Source: Verrucomicrobiales bacterium (lineage in GTDB: Bacteria; Verrucomicrobiota; Verrucomicrobiia; Limisphaerales; UBA9464). Taken from it: a DNA stretch of 40,786 nucleotides. The stretch spans positions 1-40,786 of the forward strand of contig SYMJ01000241.1 of the NCBI GenBank assembly GCA_005805505.1, written 5' to 3'. Both the position numbers and the translations under genes were made by a program. The stretch's first letter is position 1. Every line of letters starts with the position of its first letter. Below are positions 1 through 7,668 of the stretch, one piece after another. A model generated the notes under the pieces. It saw only the letters and a list, made by a program, of their open reading frames with translations. It ran no database searches and was not told the DNA's origin.

Positions 1-228
1 GACCCGGCGTTCCCCGGCCCCCCGGTGCTTCCGGATCACCGACCGCCCGGTGAGGGCACCGGGCCTACAACATGTCCGTTGCCAACCAATAGCCCACCGT
101 GTAGGCCGGGTCCCAGGACCCGGCGTTCCCCGGCCCCCCGGTGCTTCCGGATCACCGACCGCCCGGTGAGGGCACCGGGGCCTACAACACGTCCAGACCG
201 CCCGGTGAGGGCACCGGGCCTACAACAA
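1..228. repeat. REP-like hairpin cluster: 116-bp direct repeat (1-~72 and 117-~188) plus a third partial copy (196-~228)
   Basis: GCCCGGTG-aggg-CACCGGG(C) hairpin occurs at 45-64, 161-180 and 200-219, each followed by cctac (GTAG on the minus strand). An oppositely oriented GTAG+GCCGGGTCC-ca-GGACCCGGC hairpin lies at 101-124. The block sits just beyond the 3' end of the pilT-like gene. Confidence 0.85.
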
Positions 229-231
229 GAT

Positions 232-1314
232 TCATTTGCCGTTCGGCTTGAAACGATCGGGGTCTCGGGCCCGGGAAATCGCGGCATCGTAAGAAATTAG
301 ACACTTCGAATAGAGGTCGTAGAGACAGTTGTCCATCAGCACCGAACCATCCCGGCCGCCCAACTGCATAATCGTGTAAAGTTGATGCAATTGATTCTCG
401 CGAATCACCGACCGAGCGGCCGCAGTCATCATCAAGAGTTCGTAAGCCAAGACTCGGCGAGTCCGATCGATGGCAGGCATCAGATCCTGGGCGATGACGC
501 CCTGAAGAGAATTGGCCAACTGCAGCACAACCTGTTTCTGAGCGCTCCCCTCGAAGATCCCGACGATCCGCTCCAGCGCATGCATCGCGCTGGGGGCATG
601 GAGCGTAGCCAGCACCAGATGCCCGGTTTCCGCTGCGGTGAGCGCGGTCTGGATCGTCTCATGGTCGCGCATCTCGCCGATGCAAATAATGTCGGGATCC
701 TGCCTCAGGGCGTGGATGAGCGCATGGTTAAAGGAACGCACATCGGTCAGCACCTCCTGCTGCACCACGATGGCCCGACGGTTTTCATGAACCCGTTCGA
801 TGGGATCTTCAATGGTCAGGATCTTGCAGCGCCGCTCCCCATTGATGAGGTCGACCATGTAGTTCATGGTCGTGGTCTTGCCCGCTCCGGTGGGACCAGT
901 GATCAGGATTAACCCGTTGGTCTTACGAGCCAGTTCATCGATGCGAGACGGAAGGCCAAGTTCCTCGCGAGTCGGAAAGAGCTTTCCACAGAACCGGCAA
1001 CTCAGCTCGGTGACCCCATTGCGCCGGTAGAACGTGACCCGGATCCGACCGGCCACCGCGTGGCGGATGGAAATACACAGTTCCCAAAGCTGATCAAGCT
1101 TCTGCCGCTGCAAGTCGGTCAGGAGCGATTGGGCCATGACTTCGCAGTCCTCGGGCGACACGGCGTCTTCATCGGCCAGGAGGATCTCGCCGGTCACCCG
1201 AAAGGCGGGCGGAACTCCGACGATCACATGCAAATCGGAGGCACCCATCGACACGGCTTCGATGAGCAGTCGATCCATCCGGGAGTGGATGGCGTCGGCG
1301 ATATGAGGGTTCAT
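232..1314 (-). CDS. PilT/GspE-family secretion/twitching ATPase
   Basis: 360 aa; Walker A GPTGAGKTT, LTIEDPIE, Walker B/His-box region IICIGEMRDHETIQTALTAAETGHLVLATLHA typical of PilT. Confidence 0.93.
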   Translation of the reverse strand: MNPHIADAIHSRMDRLLIEAVSMGASDLHVIVGVPPAFRVTGEILLADEDAVSPEDCEVMAQSLLTDLQRQKLDQLWELCISIRHAVAGRIRVTFYRRNGVTELSCRFCGKLFPTREELGLPSRIDELARKTNGLILITGPTGAGKTTTMNYMVDLINGERRCKILTIEDPIERVHENRRAIVVQQEVLTDVRSFNHALIHALRQDPDIICIGEMRDHETIQTALTAAETGHLVLATLHAPSAMHALERIVGIFEGSAQKQVVLQLANSLQGVIAQDLMPAIDRTRRVLAYELLMMTAAARSVIRENQLHQLYTIMQLGGRDGSVLMDNCLYDLYSKCLISYDAAISRARDPDRFKPNGK

Positions 1315-2087
1315 GATCTAAGAAATCGTCGAAAAACACCGGCGCACCGCTCCAGGAAGCCCGGGCGCTGAGAACGGCTCAAACCATCGCTCGCTGCCAG
1401 GGAATCGGGCTGGATTTGCCAAGCCTGAGTGAAGGAAACCCGGGCCTCGTCATGGAAACTCAGCAGAAGCTGGCAGTCTCCCGCCAGTAGCCATGGCGAA
1501 ATCTCACCCGGGGCCAGACTGCAGGCGTCGCGGGCCGATTGCAGCGCCTTGGCGAACTGGCCGTGGAATCGGCGGATCCGCCCGATCAACCAGAGGCAGG
1601 TCCAGTCGGACGGAAGAATACTGCGGGCCCGTTCGAAGCAATGGTCAGCCTGTTTTTCGCGGCGCGACAAGAACACATCGCCCCGAGCCAGCCAGACATA
1701 GGCCGAATCACCCCGCTCCTCAATGCTGGCATCGGAGAAGGCGATGGCATTGTCGTGGTCCCCCAAGCGCCCGAGAGCGACGGCCTTCGCGGCCAACAAC
1801 TCCGGCGCCTGCGGGAATCGCTCCAGAGCCTTGTCGGCCCACAACCGGGCTTCACGGAATTCGCCCAACTCAATCAAAGACCGCACCTGCCCCGCCCAGG
1901 CCGGAATGCTCGTCGGATTGTGCTCGAGCACGCGGGCGAAAAGCCGCAGGGCCAATTCGAAGTCACCCAGGCAGAATGCGCGCGCGGCCTCCGACGACCA
2001 GTGTGTCTCTCCGGCCGCCGGCCGCAGAGACTGCTGCCCGGAAGAGTCCGGACCTGTTTCAAATTCCAGTTTCCCAAAGCGGCTCAT
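1311..2087 (-). CDS. TPR-repeat protein
   Basis: Likely start MSRFGKLEFETG at 2087; TPR-like repeats (ALRLFARVLEHNPTSIPAWAGQVRSLIELGEFREA...). 4-nt ATGA overlaps with both neighbouring genes. Confidence 0.8.
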   Translation of the reverse strand: MSRFGKLEFETGPDSSGQQSLRPAAGETHWSSEAARAFCLGDFELALRLFARVLEHNPTSIPAWAGQVRSLIELGEFREARLWADKALERFPQAPELLAAKAVALGRLGDHDNAIAFSDASIEERGDSAYVWLARGDVFLSRREKQADHCFERARSILPSDWTCLWLIGRIRRFHGQFAKALQSARDACSLAPGEISPWLLAGDCQLLLSFHDEARVSFTQAWQIQPDSLAASDGLSRSQRPGFLERCAGVFRRFLRS

Positions 2088-3040
2088 GGCTGTGTTTGAT
2101 CGTGGAAAAACCATCGGCCATAGACCCGACCTAGGAAATCGGAATGTCGCACCGCCGACATGCGGTGGAAGGCCTCTGCGAAGGGTGCCTCGGCATTGCG
2201 GCGGACTCCGCCGACCATAACGCCCTGCCGTGGCACCCGCACCGTGGGCCAAACAAACCACTGTCCGGGTTCCACCACTTGCTCGCCCTCCATCGGCATG
2301 CCCTCCAGGCGCGGCACCTCACGACCGTTGACTCGCACCAACTTCGGCGTGAAGACGATCCGGTCGCCCGGAAGCCCAAACACCCTGCCGAAAGTTGGGC
2401 CCGGCGCGAAAACCCAGGCAATCTCCTCCTGAGGTTGGATGCGGAACCCCTCTTGATGGAATGCGATCAAATCCCCGCGCTCCACTTTGGAGACCCGGAC
2501 CCGAGGGTTGAACACCGCAGCCATGGTTTGATCCTCAGTGGTGATTCGCAAGGGGGTGGCCACGCGAAGCCGGAACTGATCGAAGCCCGGCAGGTAGACC
2601 AACCAGTAATAAATCGCCCAGCACACCAGCGGCAGCAGGATCCGCTCGGCGAGGCTGGCCGGGTGGCCCTGGTTCGCTTCATGCTGACGCAGCATCAGGA
2701 AGGCCAGTCCGCTGGAATGGCAGGAAGCCATGCCTCCCAAAAACCATCCCATGGTCGGATTGCACAGCAGGATCACGGTGGCCACCGCGCTCAGCCACCA
2801 ACCCACCAAGAAGACCCGGCCCAAGGTCCGCTGACCCAACAGCGCATAACCTCGGCCCGGAATGAGGGCTGCCAAGAACCACTGGAATCCCGTCACCAAC
2901 CTCATCCATTGGCCTAGCGGGCTACTCCTCCACATCCGCCGGAGCGCCAGCCCGAGACGATCGATCGACTGGCCCAGTCGCGGGGAGATCCACCGACGCC
3001 CAGCGCGCGGCGGGTAATAGCTTGAGGTCTCGGAATCCAT
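2084..3040 (-). CDS. Signal peptidase I (S26)-like membrane protein, probably catalytically inactive
   Basis: 318 aa; several hydrophobic segments; RGDLIAF and GRVFGLPGDRI match S26 boxes, but the SM-box Ser, the Lys before GLPGD and the GDN..DSR box are not recognisable. Confidence 0.75.
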   Translation of the reverse strand: MDSETSSYYPPRAGRRWISPRLGQSIDRLGLALRRMWRSSPLGQWMRLVTGFQWFLAALIPGRGYALLGQRTLGRVFLVGWWLSAVATVILLCNPTMGWFLGGMASCHSSGLAFLMLRQHEANQGHPASLAERILLPLVCWAIYYWLVYLPGFDQFRLRVATPLRITTEDQTMAAVFNPRVRVSKVERGDLIAFHQEGFRIQPQEEIAWVFAPGPTFGRVFGLPGDRIVFTPKLVRVNGREVPRLEGMPMEGEQVVEPGQWFVWPTVRVPRQGVMVGGVRRNAEAPFAEAFHRMSAVRHSDFLGRVYGRWFFHDQTQP

Positions 3041-3061
3041 CCGCCGAAGAAGTTGGGAACC

Positions 3062-3262
3062 TCAGTGCTGCTGCTTGTTGTGCAAGGTCACATCCTCCTC
3101 CGGTTCATAATATCCAGAGGTGTGCCGCAATTCTTGGGTTTTTCCGATCATCTGCTCGAAGAACCGGAGGACCTCGACACAGCCTTTGCCTTGGAACCCT
3201 TCGACATGAATTTCGACCTCTCCGGTGGGGCCTATGGTGATTTCGTATTCGCGCGCTTTCAT
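3062..3262 (-). CDS. DUF2997 family small protein
   Basis: 66 aa MKAREYEITIGPTGEVEIHVEGFQGKGCVEVLRFFEQMIG...; the GF(K/Q)GK.C core is characteristic of DUF2997. Confidence 0.8.
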   Translation of the reverse strand: MKAREYEITIGPTGEVEIHVEGFQGKGCVEVLRFFEQMIGKTQELRHTSGYYEPEEDVTLHNKQQH

Positions 3263-3317
3263 GGGGCTGTTGGTCGGTTGGAATCTACTGGGGGGATGAC
3301 TGCGTCAGGACCGCACC

Positions 3318-3791
3318 TTAATTCTGCCAATGTCGGACCCGGAGACGGATAGACTGATTCTGTTCTACGGTCTCCTCGACCAAATCCATCCCCTTGCCCG
3401 CCATCTCGGATTTGAGCTTCGCCAACACATAGTGCTGAACCGTCCGACCGGCGATCTCGTCGCCAATGGCACGCAGCTGCACCTCGGAGAGTCCCTCTCC
3501 GGTGACACACACCGAATCACGCCCGCGGGCATCACGGCTGAACTCGACATTCACCCCGTCGCGAGCCAACTGGATCCGCTGATCCCGACCCAACGTGCCC
3601 GTCACGGCCGAACAGTTCGGCACATCGAGGGTCACTGTGTTTGAGCCGGTACGGAGGTCCTGGTTCAGGCCTTGTTGGGCGACCTCTCGGGCCACGCTGA
3701 AACCCATCGACACCGCCGCCGAGGCGACTGCGGCGCTAATGGCAGGCCAAGAACTAACGACGATGGGGGCGATGATGGCGACGGCACTCAT
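3318..3791 (-). CDS. Probable DUF1257 (Ycf35)-like protein with a hydrophobic N-terminus
   Basis: 157 aa; C-terminal half (IRLRVRHW ending) resembles the DUF1257 tail; located between the DUF2997 gene and the Ycf46-type AAA gene. N-terminal third is hydrophobic, Ala/Val-rich. Confidence 0.55.
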   Translation of the reverse strand: MSAVAIIAPIVVSSWPAISAAVASAAVSMGFSVAREVAQQGLNQDLRTGSNTVTLDVPNCSAVTGTLGRDQRIQLARDGVNVEFSRDARGRDSVCVTGEGLSEVQLRAIGDEIAGRTVQHYVLAKLKSEMAGKGMDLVEETVEQNQSIRLRVRHWQN

Positions 3792-3869
3792 AGTTTTTTG
3801 GGGGATGTCAGGACGTTATGTGGTTGGACCGGGCTCGCTTAGATTCGTCACGCAGGATCGATCCAATGA

Positions 3870-5435
3870 TCAGAACTCCATCTTTCTCGGCAAATGTTCC
3901 CCCAGACCCGCGTTGCGGGGAGTGCTGGCATTGCGCGCCCGACCCTCGGCCCAACTGCGAAGCCGGTTGATTTGCTCATCCATGGTGCGGGCCAGCGGGA
4001 CGGTTTGACGGATGGAATTCAGGACATGCTCGGTCGTCAGATCTCCCCCATCGTAGAAGGCCTCGTACAAAGCGCTGTTGATGGCTTCTTCAATCTCGGC
4101 ACCACTGAAGTCGGTTGAGGCTGCCGCCAAGACGGGTAAATCAAAGTTTTCGGGAAACCGACCCCGCCGCCCGATGTGTACTTTAAAGATATCGGCGCGC
4201 TCGGGTTCTGCTGGAAGATCCACGAAGAAGATCTCGTCGAGGCGGCCTTTGCGGAGCAACTCCGCCGGTAAGTGCGAGATGTCATTGGCCGTGGCGACGA
4301 CGAACACCGGCGCATTCTTCTCGCTCAACCAAGTGAGGAAAGTACCAAAGACGCGGGCGGCCGTGCCCCCATCACTCGAACCACTCCCCTGGGAACCGGA
4401 AAAGGCCTTGTCGATTTCGTCTACCCACAAGATCGCCGGGGCAACTGACTCAGCGACCGCGATGGCGCGGCGCACGTTCTCTTCCGACGAGCCCACCAGG
4501 CTTCCAAACATCCGCCCCATGTCGAAGCGCAGCAACGGCAACTGCCACTGGCTCGAGATGGCCTTAGCGCAAAGGCTTTTGCCGCACCCCTGCACGCCCA
4601 GCAGCAGCACTCCCTTGGGGAACGGTAAACCAAAGATCCGCGCTTCCGGCGAGAAGGCCGATGACCGTTTAACCAGCCAGTCCTTGAGAATGGTCAGGCC
4701 ACCCACGCTGCTGAAGTTCTCGGTGGTGGCGTAATACTCCAGCAGGCCGCTCTTGCGGATAATTTGCTGCTTCTCGGCGAACACCTCGTTGACGTCGTCT
4801 CCGCAGAGGCGCGCGTCCTTAACGATGATCTTGGCGAATACGTTCTCAGCCTCGCCGAGCGTCAAACCCAGGGCCGCTTGCAGCAACCGATCACGACCCG
4901 CCGCGTCGAGATTAATGACCACTTCCTTGATAGAGCGCACATCCTCCAGAATTCGATCCAGCAACGCACCCAGGTCTTCCTTAGTGGGCAATGGGAAACT
5001 CAAGACGGTAATTTCCTTGTCCAATTCCGCGGGAATCTCCAGCAGTGGCGACACTAGGATGACCGTCTTGAAACTGTTCTTCAGGTTCAGCGCGATATCC
5101 TTGAGCTTACGGATGACGGCGAAATTGGACTTCGCTAGGAACGGATGAAAATCCTTGAAGAGGAAAATCGCCGGTTCCACCTGTTCGAGCACCTGATCCA
5201 GAGCGGCCAGCGGGTCTTTGGTGGCACCCGAGCGCCCCTTCTGACTTTGGATATTCGTGCCCGCCGCTATGATGCCCGTGGAATAAGACCACTCGAAGGC
5301 CTTCTTGCCCCGGCGGGCGGCGATGTCCATCACCACAGGGATCACGCGCAGCTCCTCGCTGGTCTGGATATAGATCAGCGGATACCGAGCTCGGATGAGC
5401 ACCTCGAGTTCAGAGGCAAACGTGTTGGAGGTCAT
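3870..5435 (-). CDS. Ycf46-type AAA+ ATPase
   Basis: 521 aa; N-terminus LEVLIRARYPLIYIQTSEELRV and FLFKDFHPFL are Ycf46 hallmarks; Walker A GVQGCGKS, Walker B ILWVDEIDKAF, sensor VATAND, arginine finger region RKGRLDEIFFVDLP. Confidence 0.92.
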   Translation of the reverse strand: MTSNTFASELEVLIRARYPLIYIQTSEELRVIPVVMDIAARRGKKAFEWSYSTGIIAAGTNIQSQKGRSGATKDPLAALDQVLEQVEPAIFLFKDFHPFLAKSNFAVIRKLKDIALNLKNSFKTVILVSPLLEIPAELDKEITVLSFPLPTKEDLGALLDRILEDVRSIKEVVINLDAAGRDRLLQAALGLTLGEAENVFAKIIVKDARLCGDDVNEVFAEKQQIIRKSGLLEYYATTENFSSVGGLTILKDWLVKRSSAFSPEARIFGLPFPKGVLLLGVQGCGKSLCAKAISSQWQLPLLRFDMGRMFGSLVGSSEENVRRAIAVAESVAPAILWVDEIDKAFSGSQGSGSSDGGTAARVFGTFLTWLSEKNAPVFVVATANDISHLPAELLRKGRLDEIFFVDLPAEPERADIFKVHIGRRGRFPENFDLPVLAAASTDFSGAEIEEAINSALYEAFYDGGDLTTEHVLNSIRQTVPLARTMDEQINRLRSWAEGRARNASTPRNAGLGEHLPRKMEF

Positions 5436-5674
5436 GGAGAAGTCGATTCAGTGGAGGGGGAGGCGTCGCTCGAATCCAGCGCGGTCTGAAGAAAAAACGC
5501 CAGTTCCGGAGTCAAGTTGTGGGCAAGGATGCGCCCGTCGGTCAGCAGCATTAGCTCCGAAATCACCGGAACCAACTCAGGGCCTGGAACAGAAATAGTG
5601 GACCCGGATGGTTCCGGCCCCGCGGTCAGTCCACAGGGCTCGGTTTCATTTGATCCTTCAGAGAGCGGCGTCAT
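5432..5674 (-). CDS. Small uncharacterised protein (80 aa)
   Basis: 4-nt ATGA overlap with the ycf46-like start; compact C-terminal core LVPVISELMLLTDGRILAHNLTPELAFFLQTAL behind a low-complexity N-terminus. Confidence 0.6.
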   Translation of the reverse strand: MTPLSEGSNETEPCGLTAGPEPSGSTISVPGPELVPVISELMLLTDGRILAHNLTPELAFFLQTALDSSDASPSTESTSP

Positions 5675-5686
5675 GCAGTGAGTCTT

Positions 5687-6655
5687 TCAGTCAATGAACC
5701 GCAGTCCGGCCTCCATCCCAATACGGGTGGCCTCCTGGGCCTCACTCAACCGGCCGGGTGCCTTCAGTTCCGCATGACGGCTGCTGAACCAACCCGGCCA
5801 GAAGCCGGTCCTCAAGCTCACCTCCACCTGGGGCAGGTGCTCGGCCATCCACGCCGCAGCCGGGCGCCAGCAGCATTCGAGGTGCCCCGGCAAAAGGAGG
5901 TGCCGCACAATCAGGCGGGTCTGCCCCGCCGCCCAGAGCAGGTTGTCCTGGACGGTCGAGCAGTAACCCTCCACGCGGGCGATGCGACGAGCGCAATCGT
6001 CGTTGCCAAACTTGAGGTCTGCCACCCAACTATCGAAGATCCCATCCAACAGGGCATTGGACACCGAAGTGCCATGGGCGTTGGTTTTCCACACCACAGG
6101 CAATCCGTCCGGCAGGGCCGCCACGAGTTCCAAGGCCGAAGCCAAATGAATCGTCGGCTCGCCCCCGAGGATCATCAGGCTGCGCACCGCACCGGATTCC
6201 CAAGCCCGACCGATGCGGCTCAGCAGAGCCTCCCGCTCGAGCCCTTCGGGAACGGAACCCGCCGACGCATCCCAACTCTCGCGACCGGTGTTGCAGAAAT
6301 CGCACCGGAGATCGCACCCGCTGAAGGCCACCGCAAAGACCGGACACAAATCAGATTCATCCCCCACTTCGATCTGGGCACTGAAAATACGCCCCACGGG
6401 ACCGGCATGACAGGGGCCTCTTTGGCCGGCCAGACGATCCACCCCGCAGCGATGCGCGCACCAATGACAATGACGCAATTGTTCGCGTGCGATGGCGGCC
6501 CGTTGGGATGCCAACCCAGCGCGCGAACCCGTCTCCGAGTGCCCGGGTCCAACACATCGAATCGGGTTCCGGCCGCGGCTCGGGCTCGCAACATAAAACC
6601 CCTCTCGCAAACCCGGTTTCTGGACCGAAGACAGGCTCAAAAGAGTTGCCTCCAC
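5687..6655 (-). CDS. Radical SAM protein, PflX/COG1313-like
   Basis: CHWCAHRCGVDRLAGQRGPC N-terminal Cys motif plus the radical SAM cluster CDLRCDFC and LGGEPT; GTG start predicted. Confidence 0.85.
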   Translation of the reverse strand: MEATLLSLSSVQKPGLREGFYVASPSRGRNPIRCVGPGHSETGSRAGLASQRAAIAREQLRHCHWCAHRCGVDRLAGQRGPCHAGPVGRIFSAQIEVGDESDLCPVFAVAFSGCDLRCDFCNTGRESWDASAGSVPEGLEREALLSRIGRAWESGAVRSLMILGGEPTIHLASALELVAALPDGLPVVWKTNAHGTSVSNALLDGIFDSWVADLKFGNDDCARRIARVEGYCSTVQDNLLWAAGQTRLIVRHLLLPGHLECCWRPAAAWMAEHLPQVEVSLRTGFWPGWFSSRHAELKAPGRLSEAQEATRIGMEAGLRFID

Positions 6656-6885
6656 CAGGGTTTTAAGTCGGCACCGATCGGCGGAGCGCCACCCGCCGGA
6701 TTCGCGAGGCTCGCTGTCACGCGCGCTCGCAAATCTTCCGGAACCGGCGTCTGGGACCGGTCCCAGGCGATCAGCGCCTCAGGAGTCTCGAAGTCGACCG
6801 GCGTCCGACCCTCCGTGTGCTGAGTGGACGCACTTTCCAAGTTCGCCTGAGTGACTGTTTGAAGTCGTTGGGACGGGGTGCTCAT
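6637..6885 (-). CDS. Small hypothetical protein next to the ECF sigma factor
   Basis: 82 aa ORF between the ECF sigma and radical SAM genes, overlapping the latter by 19 nt; contains TPVPEDLRARVTASLANP, reminiscent of short anti-sigma N-termini but no HxxxCxxC motif. Confidence 0.5.
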   Translation of the reverse strand: MSTPSQRLQTVTQANLESASTQHTEGRTPVDFETPEALIAWDRSQTPVPEDLRARVTASLANPAGGAPPIGADLKPWWRQLF

Positions 6886-6909
6886 GGGGGAATTGGCAAA
6901 AATAGGGGT

Positions 6910-7539
6910 TTAGCCGGTCTTGACGAATGCAGCCGAGAAGGCTCGGCGGGCTCGGTGCAGTTTACCACGGACGGCATCGGAACTCTGTTGGGTAATCTCG
7001 CCGACCTGTTCGTAGCTCAGATCTTGATCAGCGACCAAGAGCAGCAGGCACCGGTACTCCTCCGGCAGGCAGTCTAAGGCGTTTTGAATTCGTTGACCCA
7101 GTTCCTTGGTCTCGAGGGCACGGAGAGGGTCCCCAGCCGTGGAAGGCTGAGACTCCAAGAGCGAGGTGTCGTCGGTGAGGTGGATATTTCGCGCAGACCA
7201 TCGCTGCCGCAAGTTGGTGCAATGGTGGAGGGTGATCCGGTAGAGCCAGGTCCGGATCTCGGAGTCACCCCGGAAAGATCCAAAATTCCGGAAGGCCTTC
7301 ACGAACACGTCATGGGCGGCGTCTTGCGCCTGCGCCGCATCCCCCAGAAACCGCAACGCCAAATAATACACCGGCTGCGCATGGGCTGCGTAAACCGCCT
7401 CGAAATCGGCCGACAACCCTCTGTGTTCACCCACACCGCCCCCGACTTCAGGATCCTTCCCCTGCTCTACGCAGGCGATCTCCTTGGGTTCGGGCGCGAT
7501 CATCACCTCCTTTGGACAAGGCCACCGCCCAAGTGTCAC
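6910..7539 (-). CDS. ECF-family RNA polymerase sigma factor
   Basis: Region 2 AQDAAHDVFVKAFRNFGSFRGDSEIRTWLYRITLHHCTNLRQR; region 4 LPEEYRCLLLLVADQDLSYEQVGEITQQSSDAVRGKLHRARRAF. Start codon uncertain. Confidence 0.9.
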   Translation of the reverse strand: MTLGRWPCPKEVMIAPEPKEIACVEQGKDPEVGGGVGEHRGLSADFEAVYAAHAQPVYYLALRFLGDAAQAQDAAHDVFVKAFRNFGSFRGDSEIRTWLYRITLHHCTNLRQRWSARNIHLTDDTSLLESQPSTAGDPLRALETKELGQRIQNALDCLPEEYRCLLLLVADQDLSYEQVGEITQQSSDAVRGKLHRARRAFSAAFVKTG

Positions 7540-7668
7540 GCAGGAAAAAATTCCATCGAATCACTTCGGGTGCGCCCTCAACCGCGAAACCTCGTCGGAG
7601 TTGTGCCCGGCGATCCATTCCTCCCCAATCCTTCCCTCCAAGACGTTTGATGCCTAGGGTTCGCGCCT

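Noticed and set aside
1-228. CRISPR-like array
   Set aside because: Repeats are GC palindromes with unequal spacing (116 bp, then ~39-46 bp) and the intervening sequence is itself repeated; no cas genes. Fits REP-like elements.
382-912. 176-aa plus-strand ORF
   Set aside because: Antisense to the pilT-like gene; no domain.
232-1314. Type IV pilus locus
   Set aside because: Only a PilT-like ATPase is present; no pilin, PilB/C/M-Q or prepilin peptidase genes nearby.
5678-6823. 381-aa plus-strand ORF
   Set aside because: Antisense to the radical SAM and 82-aa genes; Pro/Arg-rich translation with no domain, whereas the minus strand has clear motifs.
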